The position numbers were made by a program, and so were the translations under genes. The notes below the pieces were generated by a model that was given only the letters and a program-made list of their open reading frames with translations, searched no databases and was not told the DNA's origin. This document shows positions 1-13,300 of a stretch of DNA of 64,000 bases, one piece after another. The stretch spans positions 68,976,784 through 69,040,783 of the forward strand of contig CM070910.1 in the NCBI GenBank assembly GCA_036417435.1, written 5' to 3'. The number at the start of each line of letters is the position of its first letter. The stretch's first letter is position 1. The stretch comes from Inia geoffrensis (lineage: Eukaryota > Chordata > Mammalia > Artiodactyla > Iniidae).

Positions 1-3000
1 TGAGGACCTGACACACTCGTGATTGAGGCCTGGATGTCACATGGCTGCCTCTGCGCTTCGTGCAGATGCCCTTGGTGACAGCCCAGCACCCAGCTTTGTC
101 TGTATAGGTTTGGGCTCTTTAAAGGACAGGCCTCTCCTCTGTCCCTGATTAACAAGAGGTGCTAAAGCATAAAGATGAGCATGGCTTGCATTCTTCTTAC
201 GCCCCAGTTTCACACTCCTTAATGGTGCCATGGGTGCTCTGAATTAGGCCCTTTCCCAGTAAGCACTGATAATGCTTAAGAAGCCACCTGACTCTGACAA
301 CTTTTACTTACAAACTATCATCTCCCTAAACAGATAAAGCATGGCTTTTGCAGGACCAGGAGGCCTGCATAGCCTGATGTAAAGCAGAGAGCTAACATTT
401 ATCTGGTGATTGCTAGCTATGTGGTACCCAAGCAGCCTGATGGGACAATGTCCTTTCTTGCAGCGTAAGGCTGAATGTGGCTTGTGGGCCAAGCTGAGAT
501 GCTTTTAATTGTCTGTACGGCTCGAATCTACCTGCTGGTTCCCTCACTTTACCCCTCTGTGATATGCAGATGATGTGCTCAGTGTGCTAGAGGATTAATA
601 AGATCTCTTTAGAAGGAGAACAGATGATTTATGAAAAAACTCACCAGGGTCTAGTTTCCATTGAAGAATTGCCACTCTTTTGTTCTAAATTACCCTGAAG
701 ATTAGTCCACACATCTCAGAGCTCACTAGGCAATACCAACGCTCTTCTCACAGCTATGAAGGCCTGGTGAAGATGAAATTCTTGTTATTGGTAGAAAAAT
801 TCCAGGATTCATTTTTGAAACTGTATTTGTGTGTGTGCAATGTAGATTTTATAGTGTGTTGTGCTTATAAGATCTCAATCATATATAATAAATTAAGGGA
901 CAACGGGGCTGACAGCACTAAACTTGGTGCTTATTGATATTCTAAGAAATATCTGTGAAATATCATCATGTATGTGTTACACCACCTTCATTTTAAAACA
1001 CTTAAATGAGTTTGATTCACTCTGATACTTTTGATATCATTTCCTAACCCAAGTGACTCAAATGTTCTCCCCAATGAATATACTCATTAGAATTATTATT
1101 CAATAGTGTCATTCATTAATTAGTCCCTTAATGAGACCCGTTGATTTAAATATGATTTAGATTGCAGTAAGCTTTATAAGGTCTACCTTCAGAGTTATTT
1201 GCTTCCCTCTGAGGCTGACATATGTGTCCTGATCTTGCATTTCACCATCATATATGTCTTTAGATAGGGCCAAATGCCAACCTGCTCAATTTCTTCAGAG
1301 TAGTGATGAACCTTTCAATCCCAGACTCACAGTTTTCTTTAGAAAAGAAGGGCTGTCTCCAAGAACCCCTAATTTTCCACTCCGTATGAAATAAATGTAA
1401 AAGAAACACAGATCTGGAAGAAACTACAGACATATGCCTACACTTGAGATGATTCCCAAGCCTCCCGTCACTTTGAGTCAGGTCTATGTGGCATTAAGTG
1501 TCATGGAATTTTGGCCGTCTAAACCCACACTGCAGGAGACAGGCCCAACCTCCAGATGAGAATTTTGGCCCTTGATGAGTGGCATTCTAGTTACTGTCCT
1601 GTTGATTGATTTCTGCCATCCCACGTCTGTAAAAGAGACCACCAATATCATGAGCAAAATTAGATTTCTCGTGTTCTAACTGTATATTTGTATGATATTT
1701 TAAAATCTCCTAAATGCTGGGCAACGGCTATTAACAATTGTCTTGCACTGGCCTTCTGATGAAATGTTAACAATGCCTATTGTAATATAGACAAAACATT
1801 TTATCTACTGGTTTGGGCTGAATGTATGTAAATAGGTTTTTAAAAAGTCAGATGTTTAAGCAGTGGCCTACAAATCAGTAATTTTCAGATAGGAGAGTTT
1901 CCTTACATTGCTGTGGCATCCTAAAAGCTATCTTCACGTAAACTTAGTGTACTAGGCCTGCTGAGGATCCAGAGTGCTCAAGAAAGGAAACCTTTCCTTG
2001 TACTAATATGAATTAAGATACCAGATGATCTGGATTCTTATTTCCAATGTTTCAAGTGGAAAACAAAGCTCTTTATTGTCTGTAAATCAAACATGATTAC
2101 TTTTCCTCTTAGAAGAATATTGTATTGTTAGATGTTTGTTGAGCTGGTAACATCCTTGCAACCGCTGCAATATCTTTGTTAGTATTAAAACTTTGTACAC
2201 AAGTACTAGTAAGATTGTTATTCAATGTAGCTTCAGTCATTAGATTACTATAGTGAAGTAGTACTAATGTAATATTTACAATGTATTAAGCCCATGCTAT
2301 ATTTTAGTTCAATGATGTAGTTAAACTGTTATTTATTCAAAGAGAAAACATCCCATCATGTCTATTGTCTGAAGTTACCTGGAATCAAATAAAAATTCTA
2401 GATTATCACAAAGAACATACAGTGTCTTTGAATTCTGCCTTATTTCACAGTCTGATGTTAAAACACTTGGGGTTTAAATTCTAAAAGATTGATTTGTTCC
2501 CCAAAAGCAATGAAGACTTTATTTGAGAAATGGGTATAGATTGGATTAATATATTATTTTTTAACATAGGAAAAACATGCAAAAAACCATCATTTACATA
2601 ATAAAGGACAAAAGCCTGCCATACCTTTTACGTCATTATTTAATTAAAGCGTTTAATGATTTTGAAGTAAATTAAAGCAAATGTACTATTCTCAATGTAT
2701 GTATGTTCTCAATTAAGTTGGAACATAGCAGACTTAGTAAAATATATAAATCTAAAGAATTTATAACATCATATATTTGGAACCATGTGAAAAAGATAAT
2801 TACTTTTCAACTTAACTTATAAAAACATAAATTTTTATCTGAACAGTAAGAGAAAATATTTTGAAATTGTTATAATGAAGTATCAATAAAAAAGCATTAC
2901 AATTAAGTTTACACAGTATTACTGTCTGAAATAAAGTATGTTTGTAGTCAATTTTGAAAGAAGACTAAATTTTTCAAATGATGAATTGACAAATATTTGA

Positions 3001-4084
3001 AAATAGATTATCTTTATTTTTTTAATAGCTATAATTAAAACTTTTCCTTCTTCTTTTATTAAACATTGTAGTTAACTGCATGAGCTAAATGCTCCTAACA
3101 AAGAACAAATGACATGTGTTCTTAATTCTTAAATTTTATACTGGGGTTTGAAGGGAATAAGATACTTATTTCAATATCTTCACAAGCATCTTGAAACTCA
3201 AAACTGATACCAATCAGTAATACATGTTGCCATCTATATTGAAATATACATTAAGGATGATGTAGAAACAGAAAACCAATTGAGGTATGCAAGAAGCACC
3301 ACAGTATGCTCCCAGATGGTTCCAACTGGAAAAATTTTACCATCCTCTTTAGAATATTCTATGGTAAGTGTTTCTCCTGGTTTGAAGGTGATAACATGTG
3401 AAGTTCTTGGTACAGTCTTGGAATATAGGAGGTGAGCAATACACATTATCTTTGTTCTTCAACTCCTTGTCCCTGGAATGCTGGTAAGGGAAATTTGGAG
3501 TGTACATATCTGATTAGTTTAGGAGGTGATGAAATGTGCAGCATGGGTGGGTCTCTGAATATCTCAAAAATACAGGTTGGGTTACTTGTGAACTACTTCA
3601 CAAGTTTCTGGGTAAGGCTGAGTAATGAATACAGAGGATTATAAGATATACAGTTCCCTGTGACTTACCCAAAGGGAAAGAGAGTGACAGGAAGGAATGA
3701 CAAATGGGATGAGTAATTAAAGTATACAGTTGCAGTCTTGGATTAAGGGCCAAATGAAATTCTGGGACTCCCCAGTACTAACTGCAGCACCTTATCCATT
3801 GCTTTGAACGTGGATGTGCAACTATCTGTAGAGCAATGGAATAATTTTTCTTTTAACTCTAAGAAATTAGATGACGAATGCAGCACTTCAGTTGTTTATT
3901 TTAATAATAACAATAACAGAATTGTTCCCATCTTTGGGTAAGCCTAATCCATTTGAAAATGTGTAAATGTTTACTACCTAGCACACAGTCTTTTTGGCTA
4001 ACATCAGAATCATGACAGATGTCAAAGATACCCAGCTTTGACTGACAGAGGCAGCTATTGTGCTGGTGAGAACACTGGAGAAGA
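1..4084. other. unique non-coding DNA, no gene seen
   Basis: I recognise no gene or repeat family here. Reading frames are short and in all frames. About 2400-3100 is strongly AT-rich with many A and T runs, and 1020-1150 holds several homeodomain-like ATTA/TAAT cores. Either could be conserved non-coding DNA or simply AT-rich background; sequence alone does not decide. Confidence 0.6.
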
Positions 4085-4285
4085 AATTATTAGACCCAGG
4101 ATGTAGTCCTGGATCAGTCACTTTCTAGCTATTTGGCCTTGGACAAGTTACAACTCTGACTTGCTTTTCTCATCAGTAAAAATGCCAGTTCTGAAAATGT
4201 CAGTAGCATCAGATGATGTAAAGTGTTTTGAAGAGCTTTGAAAACTACGAAGGGCTACACCAATGTAAGTATTGGAATTAACCCG
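4085..4285 (+). repeat. MIR SINE, diverged
   Basis: The stretch follows the MIR order: a core like CACTTTCTAGCTATTTGGCC, then TTGGACAAGTTAC, then a CTCATCAGTAAAAATG-type segment. It is heavily diverged, as expected of an element older than the placental radiation. The plus strand matches the MIR consensus direction. Confidence 0.7.
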
Positions 4286-4341
4286 TGTTCAAATAATTCA
4301 TTTTATCGTATTCAGCTAATGTCTATACCAGTCCTTTAGCT

Positions 4342-4582
4342 CAGGGGTCCCCAACCCCCAGGCAGGGGACCGCTATCGGTCCGTGGCCTGTTAGCAACCG
4401 GGCCACACAGCAGGTGGTGAGTGGCGGGTGGGCGGGCAGGCGAGCGAGCCAAGGTTCATCTGCTGCTCTCCATTGCCCCCATCATTGCATTACCGCCTAA
4501 AGCATCACCCCCTGCCACCATCCATGGAAAAATTGTCTTGCACAAAACTGATCCCTGGTGCCAAAAATGTTGGGGACTGCTG
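4342..4582. mobile_element. MER1-like non-autonomous hAT (Charlie-type) DNA transposon
   Basis: The left end reads CAGGGGTCCCCAACC and the right end reads GTTGGGGACTGCTG, which are imperfect terminal inverted repeats. An 8-bp target duplication flanks it: ctttagct at 4334-4341 and ctttagtt at 4583-4590, one mismatch. The interior has the MER1 hallmarks GGTCCGTGGCCTGTTAG and TCCATGGAAAAATTGTC. The 8-bp duplication fits hAT transposition. At 241 bp it is a short internally deleted copy with no transposase. The family name is from memory of the MER1 consensus. Confidence 0.85.
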
Positions 4583-4619
4583 CTTTAGTTAATAATCAGG
4601 AATAAAGAAGCTATATTCT

Positions 4620-4664
4620 GTTGTGCCTATGAGTGACAGGCATCGTACCAGCACTTTATATGGG

Positions 4665-4721
<57 letters not shown>

Positions 4722-4915
4722 TATCTGTGTGTGTGTGTAGAGATGTGTATGTGTATATATATATATATCTCCTCAGCAGCGCTATCATGTAGGTGTCATT
4801 ACCTTCATATTATAGGTGAGACGAAAGCTCAGTCAGGTAAAGGCCACATAGCTAAGCTTAGAACCCAGGCCTTCTTGATTGCAAAGCCCATATTAATTTT
4901 ATTAAACCACAGTGC
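4620..4915 (-). repeat. MIR SINE split by a microsatellite
   Basis: Left of the TA tract lies a diverged MIR end (GCCTATGAGTGACAGGCATC, GCACTTTATATG). Right of it the inverted MIR resumes with GTAGGTGTCATTACCTTCAT, GCCACATAGCTAAGC and AACCCAGGCC. The TA/TG tract lies exactly where MIR normally continues, so it probably expanded inside the element. Confidence 0.65.
4668..4768. repeat. compound microsatellite (TA)n(TG)n(TA)n
   Basis: A run of about 24 TA units (4668-4715, then one C interruption) is followed by TG units at 4726-4738 and a second TA run to 4768. It lies inside a MIR copy. It produces a spurious 163-codon open frame on the plus strand full of alternating Tyr and Ile, which is not a gene. 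Probably length-polymorphic. Confidence 0.97.
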
Positions 4916-5485
4916 CTCCACTCATTCCTCCATTATTTATTTAAAGCCATATATTCCACAATTATGTATCCCCTGCACTAGGAAATGCAAAGACGGAAAC
5001 TTACCTTTGCTTACCAGAATGCCTACTACAAATAACACCCAAAGTTCTTGTGTTTTACAGCACATTTCCACATATGTAGGTGTGGATCTTGCCCAAGTTT
5101 ACACGGATAGTTAGTAGTGAGTTGAATCTCTGAAGCTCAAACCCGGGTCCTTGGGCTCCCAGCTCGGGATCTTTCCCCCCGACAACATTGCAGCGTTACA
5201 TGGGATGTGCTGAGGTGCACGGTTCTAACCAGGTACCTGTGTTTTCCCTCCTTCATTATCCAGACAGCAGCAATTTGAAACCTTATCAAACCCATTCTGG
5301 ATGTCAAAATAAATTAAATCCGTGTTCTTCATCACCTGCCTAGTATAAATCATCACTCACCTTGGGTAGCTGAAACAGTGGCTGAGAAGTTTGATATATT
5401 TTATCCCCTGAGCTGGGTGCTACAAATATATTCCTGATCTCACTTAGAGTAACTATTTTTCCACCTCTTTGGCCACTTCCTACCA
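4916..5485. other. unique DNA with a possible second MIR fragment
   Basis: No gene is visible. About 5080-5180 has GATCTTGCCCAAGTTTACAC followed by CAAACCCGGGTCC, which looks like the conserved part of an inverted MIR, but the match is too weak to call firmly. Confidence 0.4.
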
Positions 5486-5495
5486 CAAAGTTTTC

Positions 5496-5697
5496 TTTTT
5501 TTTTTTTGGTACGTAGGCCTCTCACTGTTGTGGCCTCTCCCTCTGCGGAGCACAGGAACCAGACGCACAGGCTCAGCGGCCATGGCTCATGGGCCCAGCC
5601 ACTCCACGGCACGTGGGATCCTCCCAGACCGGGTCACGAACCCGTGTCCCCTGCATCGGCAGGCGAACTCTCAACCACTGCGCCACCAGGGAAGCCC
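5496..5697 (-). mobile_element. CHR-2-type SINE
   Basis: This is an inverted copy: a T-run at the left (the A-tail), then GCCTCTCACTG...GTGGCCTCTCCC and ending GCCACCAGGGAAGCC. It is derived from tRNA-Glu and carries an RNA polymerase III promoter remnant. The TSD is caaagttttc at 5486-5495 and 5698-5707, identical. Open frames over it on both strands are SINE artefacts. Confidence 0.97.
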
Positions 5698-5834
5698 CAA
5701 AGTTTTCATTTTAATTGTCTTAATTAAAAATAACACGTGCTTTATTTTTAAGTTGTATATAGAGCAAGGCATCTAGGAAATAATACTCAACTAGTCAATG
5801 AAATATAATTTGTTAAAATCGTAAAATGCAATAT

Positions 5835-6045
5835 AGCAAGTATTTACTGAGAACCTGTGTTGTACTTAGCACTAACAATAATGGTTAGCATTATCTCATT
5901 GATTTGGAGATGTAGCATCTCATTTAAACCTCTCAACCAGCCTGTGAAGTATCATTATCCCCATTCGGCAGACAGTAAACTGCCCAAGGTCACACAGCCA
6001 GTAAGTTGTAGAGTTGAGATTTGCTCTTAGCCACTACATTACTGA
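5835..6045 (-). repeat. MIR SINE
   Basis: Inverted MIR: ATCTCATTTAAACCTCTCAA, CATTATCCCCATTCGGCAGA, CCCAAGGTCACACAGCCAGT and the tRNA-like end near 6030. The order and spacing match the reverse complement of the MIR consensus. Confidence 0.85.
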
Positions 6046-6089
6046 GTTGATAGCCTTAAGCCAGTTTCCACTTAGCAAACTGTCCTGTG

Positions 6090-6600
6090 CATTTATTTTG
6101 TTCAATTCAAGCAACATTTATTGAGTATCTACCATGGCAAGTCCTCAGATTACTTAAGATCTAATGAAAGAAGGTGAACACTTAAACAGATAATCTCAGT
6201 GCAATGCAACAAATGATAAAATAGACAAGGCCATGGGAAACCAGAAAGGGGCACAAGAAACTGACTTAGGAAGAAGCAATACCTGAGCAGAACACTGAAG
6301 ACCAAGAGGGAGCTAGCCAGGAAAAAAAGAAAAGGGAAAAAATAGAGATAAAAGATGTTATAGGGAGAAAAATAAGGGTAGGGTGGGAGAGACAGGTGAG
6401 AGATTTAAGAGAACGTGATATGTCCAGAGCATTACACATAGACTGATGTGACTGGGATGTGGTACCTATAGGAGAGTAATGAGGATGAGAGCCAAGGGCC
6501 AGACCACCAAGGGCCACGGATGCTAAGGAGATTTCATCGTTCTTTGTGCACCTCACTGTGATTTACAGAGACCTGAGCAGATTCATAATCTTAGTCAAAA
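6090..6600 (-). repeat. L2 LINE 3' fragment
   Basis: It starts with CAACATTTATTGAGTATCTA, the reverse complement of the L2 3' end, and continues with a long purine-rich stretch and GGGCCAGACCACCAAGGGCC, as in inverted L2. It is very old and diverged and contains no intact reading frame. Confidence 0.7.
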
Positions 6601-9456
6601 AAGATCAGAATGTAGGTAGCTTTTCCTCTAGTTCTGCTGGTTCAAAGAGATTTCTTGCAAAGCATTGCATATATATGTAAAAGTATGACTTCCTGCTTGG
6701 CCCAGTAGAGCACCCAGGGCTGGGGGTGGGGGGTGGGGGCTCTCTATCCTGTTTCCCCATTAGCCGGCCACATATTTTCCCTCCTGATGCCATTACTGTC
6801 ACTGCTAGAAAGAGCATTATTCACTAGGAACTGGGGGACATCAATTAGCTCCCCAAACAGAGCGGTCATCAGTCACAAAGTGTTCCTGGTCGTTAGTCAC
6901 CTGGGCTGGGGGAAACCCTCTGATCTCAGGATGACAGGGACGATATTGACCTCCAGCCCTTGGGGCCTCCAACCCTGTGCCCTATTTGCCCTCTTTGTAA
7001 ATAAGATTATTGCTGCTACTGTGTGGTTTGCCCAAAGAGATCCAGAAATCATTCGGGGAGCAAATAAAGAAGGACTAAGGGGGACAATCTTTTAAAACTG
7101 TCCAAAGCAACCCAACCTTACACCTGATGCATATATAATTATTTCATTCATATCGAGTAACACAGGCTGTTTTCCAATTAGGAGTTTGAGTTTATAAAAG
7201 GAAGGAAAAAAACTGAAAACATCTTTGAGTTATGCTGTGGGGAGGGGAATAAAGCTTTAAAATATCCTGCCATCAATCCTTTTCCAGCTTAATTGCATAC
7301 TTCACAGCTTTTGTCAAGATTCACTATACCAGTGTTCACAAAATCTACTCAAAGAAATGTTGCATCTTTTCTGGGGGGTGGGGGGAACTTTGCCATACAT
7401 GTTTTGATAGCTTTTATTTACTTGCACTTCTAAAACTAACAGCGATTTTTCCGGTTTGTGTCTCATTCAAACCTCTGATTATTCTAGAAAGGGACAGAGA
7501 CCTTTTAGCAGTTCAATTCAGCCTCTGATCGCTTGTCTTGTTAAATCCCTCTCTTTCTAACATGGGTGGCTATGAACAATTTGTCTTACTTCGTCAACCA
7601 ATGCAAATATTTTCAAGTATTAATCCTTTCCCACTGGTTGAGGACTTAGAGATAGAAAGCCTTAGAAAATGCCCTCCATGTCCTAACAAAGGGAAAAACC
7701 TTATGGACTGCTGCATTATTCACTGACATTAGATAAATCCAAATATCCCTTTGAATGACCCAGAATAGGACACACTCACTACAAAATGCCACTGTCTCCC
7801 AAGGACAGCCACTAGGGAGATAGGAGCAAGATGGAGCATGCTGCTGTTACAGCAAATATGAATCAACAAAGATCTTGGTACAAGTTTTCCCTTCTTGAGG
7901 CCCCTCCGAGAAGATGGGGGCATGTTTGCTTCCCCTAGAGCCCCAGTCCCAAGCCTGCTGGGTTGAACTCCCCCGCTCTCACAGCCATTGCCATGTCTAC
8001 ATGGAAAGAGGACGGCTGAGTTCACATGTGAGAGAAGGACAGCTGGACAGTGTTTCTTTAGCAGAAATTCTGGTATGTCCCAAAGCATGAGTATTCTTTG
8101 TTCTAATCACATTATGTCCAAGTGGAGGGAAACAGGAAAAGAAGTATTGATTCTGAGAAACTGATTATGAAAGTAAATTCTTTAACAAGGTGGCCTCAGG
8201 AGATGTCTGCAATAGAACAGGAAGCTTCTTGAGACTTTATTTGCCTACTGACAGACCACTTTTGATAGTTTGAAGCTAGAAACAAGCAACACTACGGTTA
8301 AAATGCAGAGGCCACCAATGAAATCGGCTTCCATGGCTCTCCTTATGGAGAGCCTGGCCTTCTTAAAGTGGAAGCGAAACCAAAAGCATTTCCAGGGCTG
8401 CTTCTAAGGATGACTAAGCATGTAACCAATGTATGACCTCTCACCTTAGTTGCAAAGATGGGAATGTATACCAATGCCAGGGAACGGTCGTGAACCAAGG
8501 GACTTGGCAACAAGGCTTAATGCCATTATGCTTGTTGCTATCATCTCTGACAGTAAATGGAACAAACCAAACCAGTCTAAAGAGCAAGCTCTTTCCTTTG
8601 TGTCCAGGGCTAGAATATTCAGATGATAGGCGGTGGGCCAAGAGAAACGAAAACTCTGGGGAAAGTCAGCTTTACTCTACCTTAAACTCTCACAAATTTT
8701 TTGGCTTATTTTTCATGGTGCTATATGTTTGTGTTGGAACTCTGAAGCCATTTGCACAAAGGACAGCAAAGACAGCAATTATCTGGAAAATGGGAGCTAA
8801 AACCGCTAGTTGTTTTCTGTAGCTAGGAGAGTAAAAATGAGGCATAAAGAGCAGAAAAGAGTATGTAATTTATGAAGGAAAATGAGCTTATATAACTATT
8901 TGGGCCTAATGAAAATTCCCTAGGTAAGTGATTAAAACATTTGCAAAGATATTAGATTTAGAAACTTTAAAACAAACAGGTCTTTCTTATCCAAATATAT
9001 ATAAACACAATAACCAACAGATTTAACATTACATAAAGCGGAAACTTCTAAATCTGTCTGTATAAACTTGTCCATTTGCTTTTCTCCCATAGGCAGAGAA
9101 TGAGTGTTCAAAGATTGTAGGAACCTAACCAGGTGTGGCCCATTAAAAACCTTACATCCAATTTATGATAGGCACATCTCACCTTTGAACGTGGAAACAG
9201 CCAGACAGCTTCTCATGTTCCCGCAAGAGGATGAGTTCATTCATCTATCAGGTAGTCAATGAAAAGCATCTTGGCAGATTTAGCTATACAGGTGTTTTAA
9301 GACAACTTGATAGATTCAAATTCAAATTCATAAAAAAGACAAATGGGGAGGGAATTATTTCCTCACAAAAATACTTGGCAACTGCAGAAGAGCTCATAGC
9401 AGGGTGTGCCTTGAGTTGTCAACTCCTCTGCTGGATTTCAAATGTAACTAAATGTT
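6601..9456. other. unique non-coding DNA
   Basis: No repeat family or gene is recognised. Open frames of 60-130 codons occur (for example 6733-7095 plus and 8433-8822 plus), but none resembles a known protein and none shows convincing splice structure. About 7095-7330 is AT-rich with TAATTATTTCATTCAT and GCTTAATTGCATAC, a texture seen in conserved enhancers but not diagnostic. Confidence 0.6.
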
Positions 9457-9473
9457 CATAAATCCCATTTTTT

Positions 9474-10299
9474 AAAAAGTTTATTTTTTTGAAGTATAGT
9501 TGATTTACAATGTTGTGTTAATTTCTGCTGTACAGAAAAGTGATTCAGTTATACATACATATATTCTTTTTCATATTCTTTTCCATTATGGTTTATCACA
9601 GAATATTGAATATAGTTCCCTGTGCCATACAGTAGGACCTTGTTGTTTATCCATTCTATATATAATAGTTTGCATCTGCTAATCCCAAACTCCCAATCCC
9701 TCCCTCCCCTACCCCTCCTCCTTGGCAACCACAAGTCTGTTCTCTCTGTCTCTCAGTCTGTTTCTGTTTCGTAGATAAGTTCATTTGTGTCATATTTTAG
9801 ATTCCACATATAAGTGATATCATATGGTAATTGTCCTTCTCTTTCTGACTTATTTCACTTAGTGTAATAATCTCCAGGCCCATCCACGTTGCTGTAAATG
9901 ACATCATTTCATTTTTTTATGGCTGAGTAATATTCCACTGTATATATGTACCACATCTTCTTTGTCCATTCATCTGTCGATGGACATTTAGGTTGTTTCC
10001 ATGTCTTGGCTATTGTGAATAGTGCTGCTATGAACATAGGGGAATATGTATCTTTTTAAATTATAGTTTTGTCCAGATATATGCTCAGTTCTGGGATTGT
10101 TGGATCATATGGCAACTCTAGTTTTAGTTTTTTGAGGAACCTCCATACTGTTTTCCATAGCAGCTGCACCAACTTACCTTCCCACCAACAGTGTAAGATG
10201 GTTCCCTTTTCTCCACACCCTCTCCAGCATTTGTTATTTGTAGATATTTTAATGATGGCCATTCTGACCGGTGTGAGGTGATACCTCATTGCAGTTTTG
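9474..10299 (-). mobile_element. L1 retrotransposon, 5'-truncated
   Basis: An inverted young-looking L1 3' end. A TSD of ~16 bp flanks it: cataaatcccattttt from 9457 and cataaatccaattttt at 10300-10315, one mismatch. The left part is the 3' UTR (GTTGATTTACAATGTTGTG inverted). From ~10310 leftwards the minus strand encodes the ORF2 C-terminal region with [22 protein letters not shown] and LPYDPTIPE. The conserved Cys of HCWWECKL reads Gly, and later frames are broken, so it is not active. The 5' end is lost, as in typical target-primed truncation. Confidence 0.95.
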
Positions 10300-10315
10300 C
10301 ATAAATCCAATTTTT

Positions 10316-13300
10316 AATAACTTTTCAGAAAAAGCAATATTATTCAAAGGGAGATGTTCCTATAGTTTAAAATTTTTCACCCTTCCTACCCTCTAATCCT
10401 ACGCAAGTGTTTCTTGCATCCTTCTGTATTCTGTAACACAGAATAGTTTGCGTGGATAGATATAATAAACTGAACATGTTCAGTTCCTCAGGGCATAAGA
10501 CCCCTCTGCAAACTTGAAATTGTGTTAGGAATGTAGAGGCAAACCTCAGCTCTTCACAATTATAGTGAATGGAATAAAGTGGATAATGAAATCCATAAAT
10601 AATCCCTGGATGTCCAGATCCTTGAGAGCCAAATATGAAACATTCTGTAAAGGTTTTTCCACTGGTGCTAACAAGTGGGAGAGGAGGCTGATTAAAATCT
10701 GACGCCTTCTCTCGCTGACCTCTGTCTGCTGACAGAAGTAACAGTCAGGCAAATGGTCAGAGAGAGGACAGCACGAGGTCTGGGGGCGGAGACGCTCGGC
10801 AGACCACAAAATTAGCTCCAAAGTAACAGAGAGAAGACCATAAACAAGGCAGGGGCAAGCCAGAGGGGATTTTACCTCCATTTAACAGTGATTTTGTCCA
10901 TGCCCGGTGGGGGCTGAGGCTAAATGCTCGGCCTTGGACCTCTCCCAAGGCTCTCCAGAAAGGCCATCACCATCAGGCAGCCCCCTGTCTCCCTGGCTCC
11001 CCAAAGCTGCAAAGACTCAGTGAAACCACTGTGCTGTCCTGGAAAGGACGGCAGGCCCATGTTCAAGCCTGACTTAGTAGCTGAGTTTGAGCTTGGCCGT
11101 ACTTCTTTCCTGCCCCATAGATGAGGCCCCAATACTTGTTTTCCTGGCTGCTTTGCAGAACCAGTGGGCTAGAACTGTGATTACGTGGGATCGTTTCTGT
11201 GGCTACATGTTAAGTTTGTCAAATGCTGTATTCATGTAAGATTTTTTTCGGGAGCGTTTAGAAAATGAGACGGCATTGCAAGTCATGTCAAAGGGACTGG
11301 GTGTCTTCCCACAAGCTTCCAAGAGGGTCCAATCCTTTTGGTCTGTCTCACCTTCTCTACCTACTTCCAAGAGCTCTGACAACCTGAAGGGGAGTGTGGT
11401 GTTTGTAGCCAGCACTGACAAGAAAAGGGGCAGACCTCTGCTACATAGCTGAACTGCTGGGAGAATTCTTTTTAAGATAGGATTCCGCCTTCTATGATCA
11501 AATTCAATGCCACCTATAGCCAGAGCCTCCCGGATGACGCAGTGGCAGTCAATCTCCGTGCACAGAAATCATACATAAAGTCAAACTCTTTGCAATAGGT
11601 ATTATTTTCTCCCAAAGATCATACACATGCAAAAAAACTGTAGACACTGAAAATAAATAAAATAGATGATCCCCAGTGGACTTAGGGTTATACTTGAAAC
11701 TTCTCCGTGTAATTGATAACACTATTTCAGTATCGATTTGAGATCCAATTTGGGCAATCAATTTTGGGAATACAGATTGAAAAACTTAGCTTGTCCATTT
11801 GACTTTCAAAAACAGGATTGTACCATGATTCCTAGCTGTTAACTATCCCATTATGATGTTTTAGAGTAATTGCTTACTGCTACATTGTTCTTGATTTTTC
11901 AGCCAGGCTAAAGCCCTGTGCAAAGACCAAATTATTTTACTCTGTTCCTTAATGATAGTTGACGTGAGTCTACAGAATCTGATTATTTGTTGATTTATAT
12001 GTTATTCATTCAACAAACACCTTTGCAAATCTATTGCCTACACTGGGGAAACAACTCAAAGCCCCTTGGAGGTTACATGGTTCTGTGATAATTTATAGTA
12101 CGTAAGTGATCCCCTGTACTCAGAGGTCTACAGTTCCTTGGATTTTGAATATCTATTAGGTTTGAGCCAACATTCACTTCTCCCTCCAAAAATGACTCTC
12201 TTTACCAAGTCCCATGAGATATGAAGTCATTTGTAAAGATGTTAGGATAGAGAAGTCTAGGTGACATGAGACTTCCTGCTAAGAAACGGTATCGATTCTC
12301 TGCATTTTATACTGTACGGGACTAGTTTGCAAGGCAGCAAAAGGTGGAGGATGTTGACTCTCCAGATGAGATGAAGGGATTGAGTGGCTGCTAGGGAAGA
12401 GAAGCTATGATTTCTCCAATTAGAAATGAATTCAGATTAACAAGATCCTTTATTAGACTGCAAATGTCCTCATGACATATTGAACTCATCATCATTTATA
12501 CCTTAGTGTAAATGTTCTAAAATAATAGCTTCAATTATATGTATTTGTTAATAATCACTTTTACTTCACTTACCCTGGGCTGGGTGGGCTAAATGATAAT
12601 AATAATTTACCATTCTAAATGATAATAGTAAATGATAAGCTATCATACTGTACTGTAAAGCTTATGTTTTCAATAATATATGCCTACCATGTAGCTTCTG
12701 ATCTACTGTCAATTTCACCCTCGGATCAGACATGGACACTTCTGGTAATTCTCCTGGGCATGTCTTGGTCTCATTTGTAAGAAGGCCAGTAGGCTGCTTT
12801 CACCACCTCCATCTAATAATGCCTTTTAAGCTTCCAGAGTTGCATCAATGAAATAAGTGTTTATTCTTCACTGGGAATTTCAGTTTCTAAATAAACATGG
12901 TAGTAGGTCATTGTTTCTGAATAAGATGTTTGAAAGATGATTTTGATAGGCTGCAACGTGAGATGTTCTGTATCTTTTTAAAGTTAATAACAATGCTATT
13001 GTTTATATATATGACATTTTCTTCTTTGAGAAAAGTGTTTTCCAATAATTTATTAGTTTCACTCAACTGAATGCATTTGCCCTTTGAGCTCCATGGTTCT
13101 TACTGTAGGCATGTTCTTCTATTTCCCAGTAATAACTGGTGTTATGTCAGAATCTTTCTGTTTTAATTGATATAATTCTTTGACCCAAGGAAGCCGGAAG
13201 TCATGTACAAACACACTGCTTTTTAAAAGCCCATCAAGCAATGGCCATTACCTGCCATTTACACATGTAGACACTGAAATTTACAAATGTTTATAGGAGA

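Noticed and set aside
4623..5114. 163-codon plus-strand open frame
   Set aside because: The N-terminal third is translated TA/TG microsatellite (Tyr-Ile runs) and the rest is inverted MIR and unique DNA; no domain.
10730..11132. GC-richer stretch with several frames as a possible exon or CpG island
   Set aside because: Few CpGs, no recognisable protein and no convincing splice sites.
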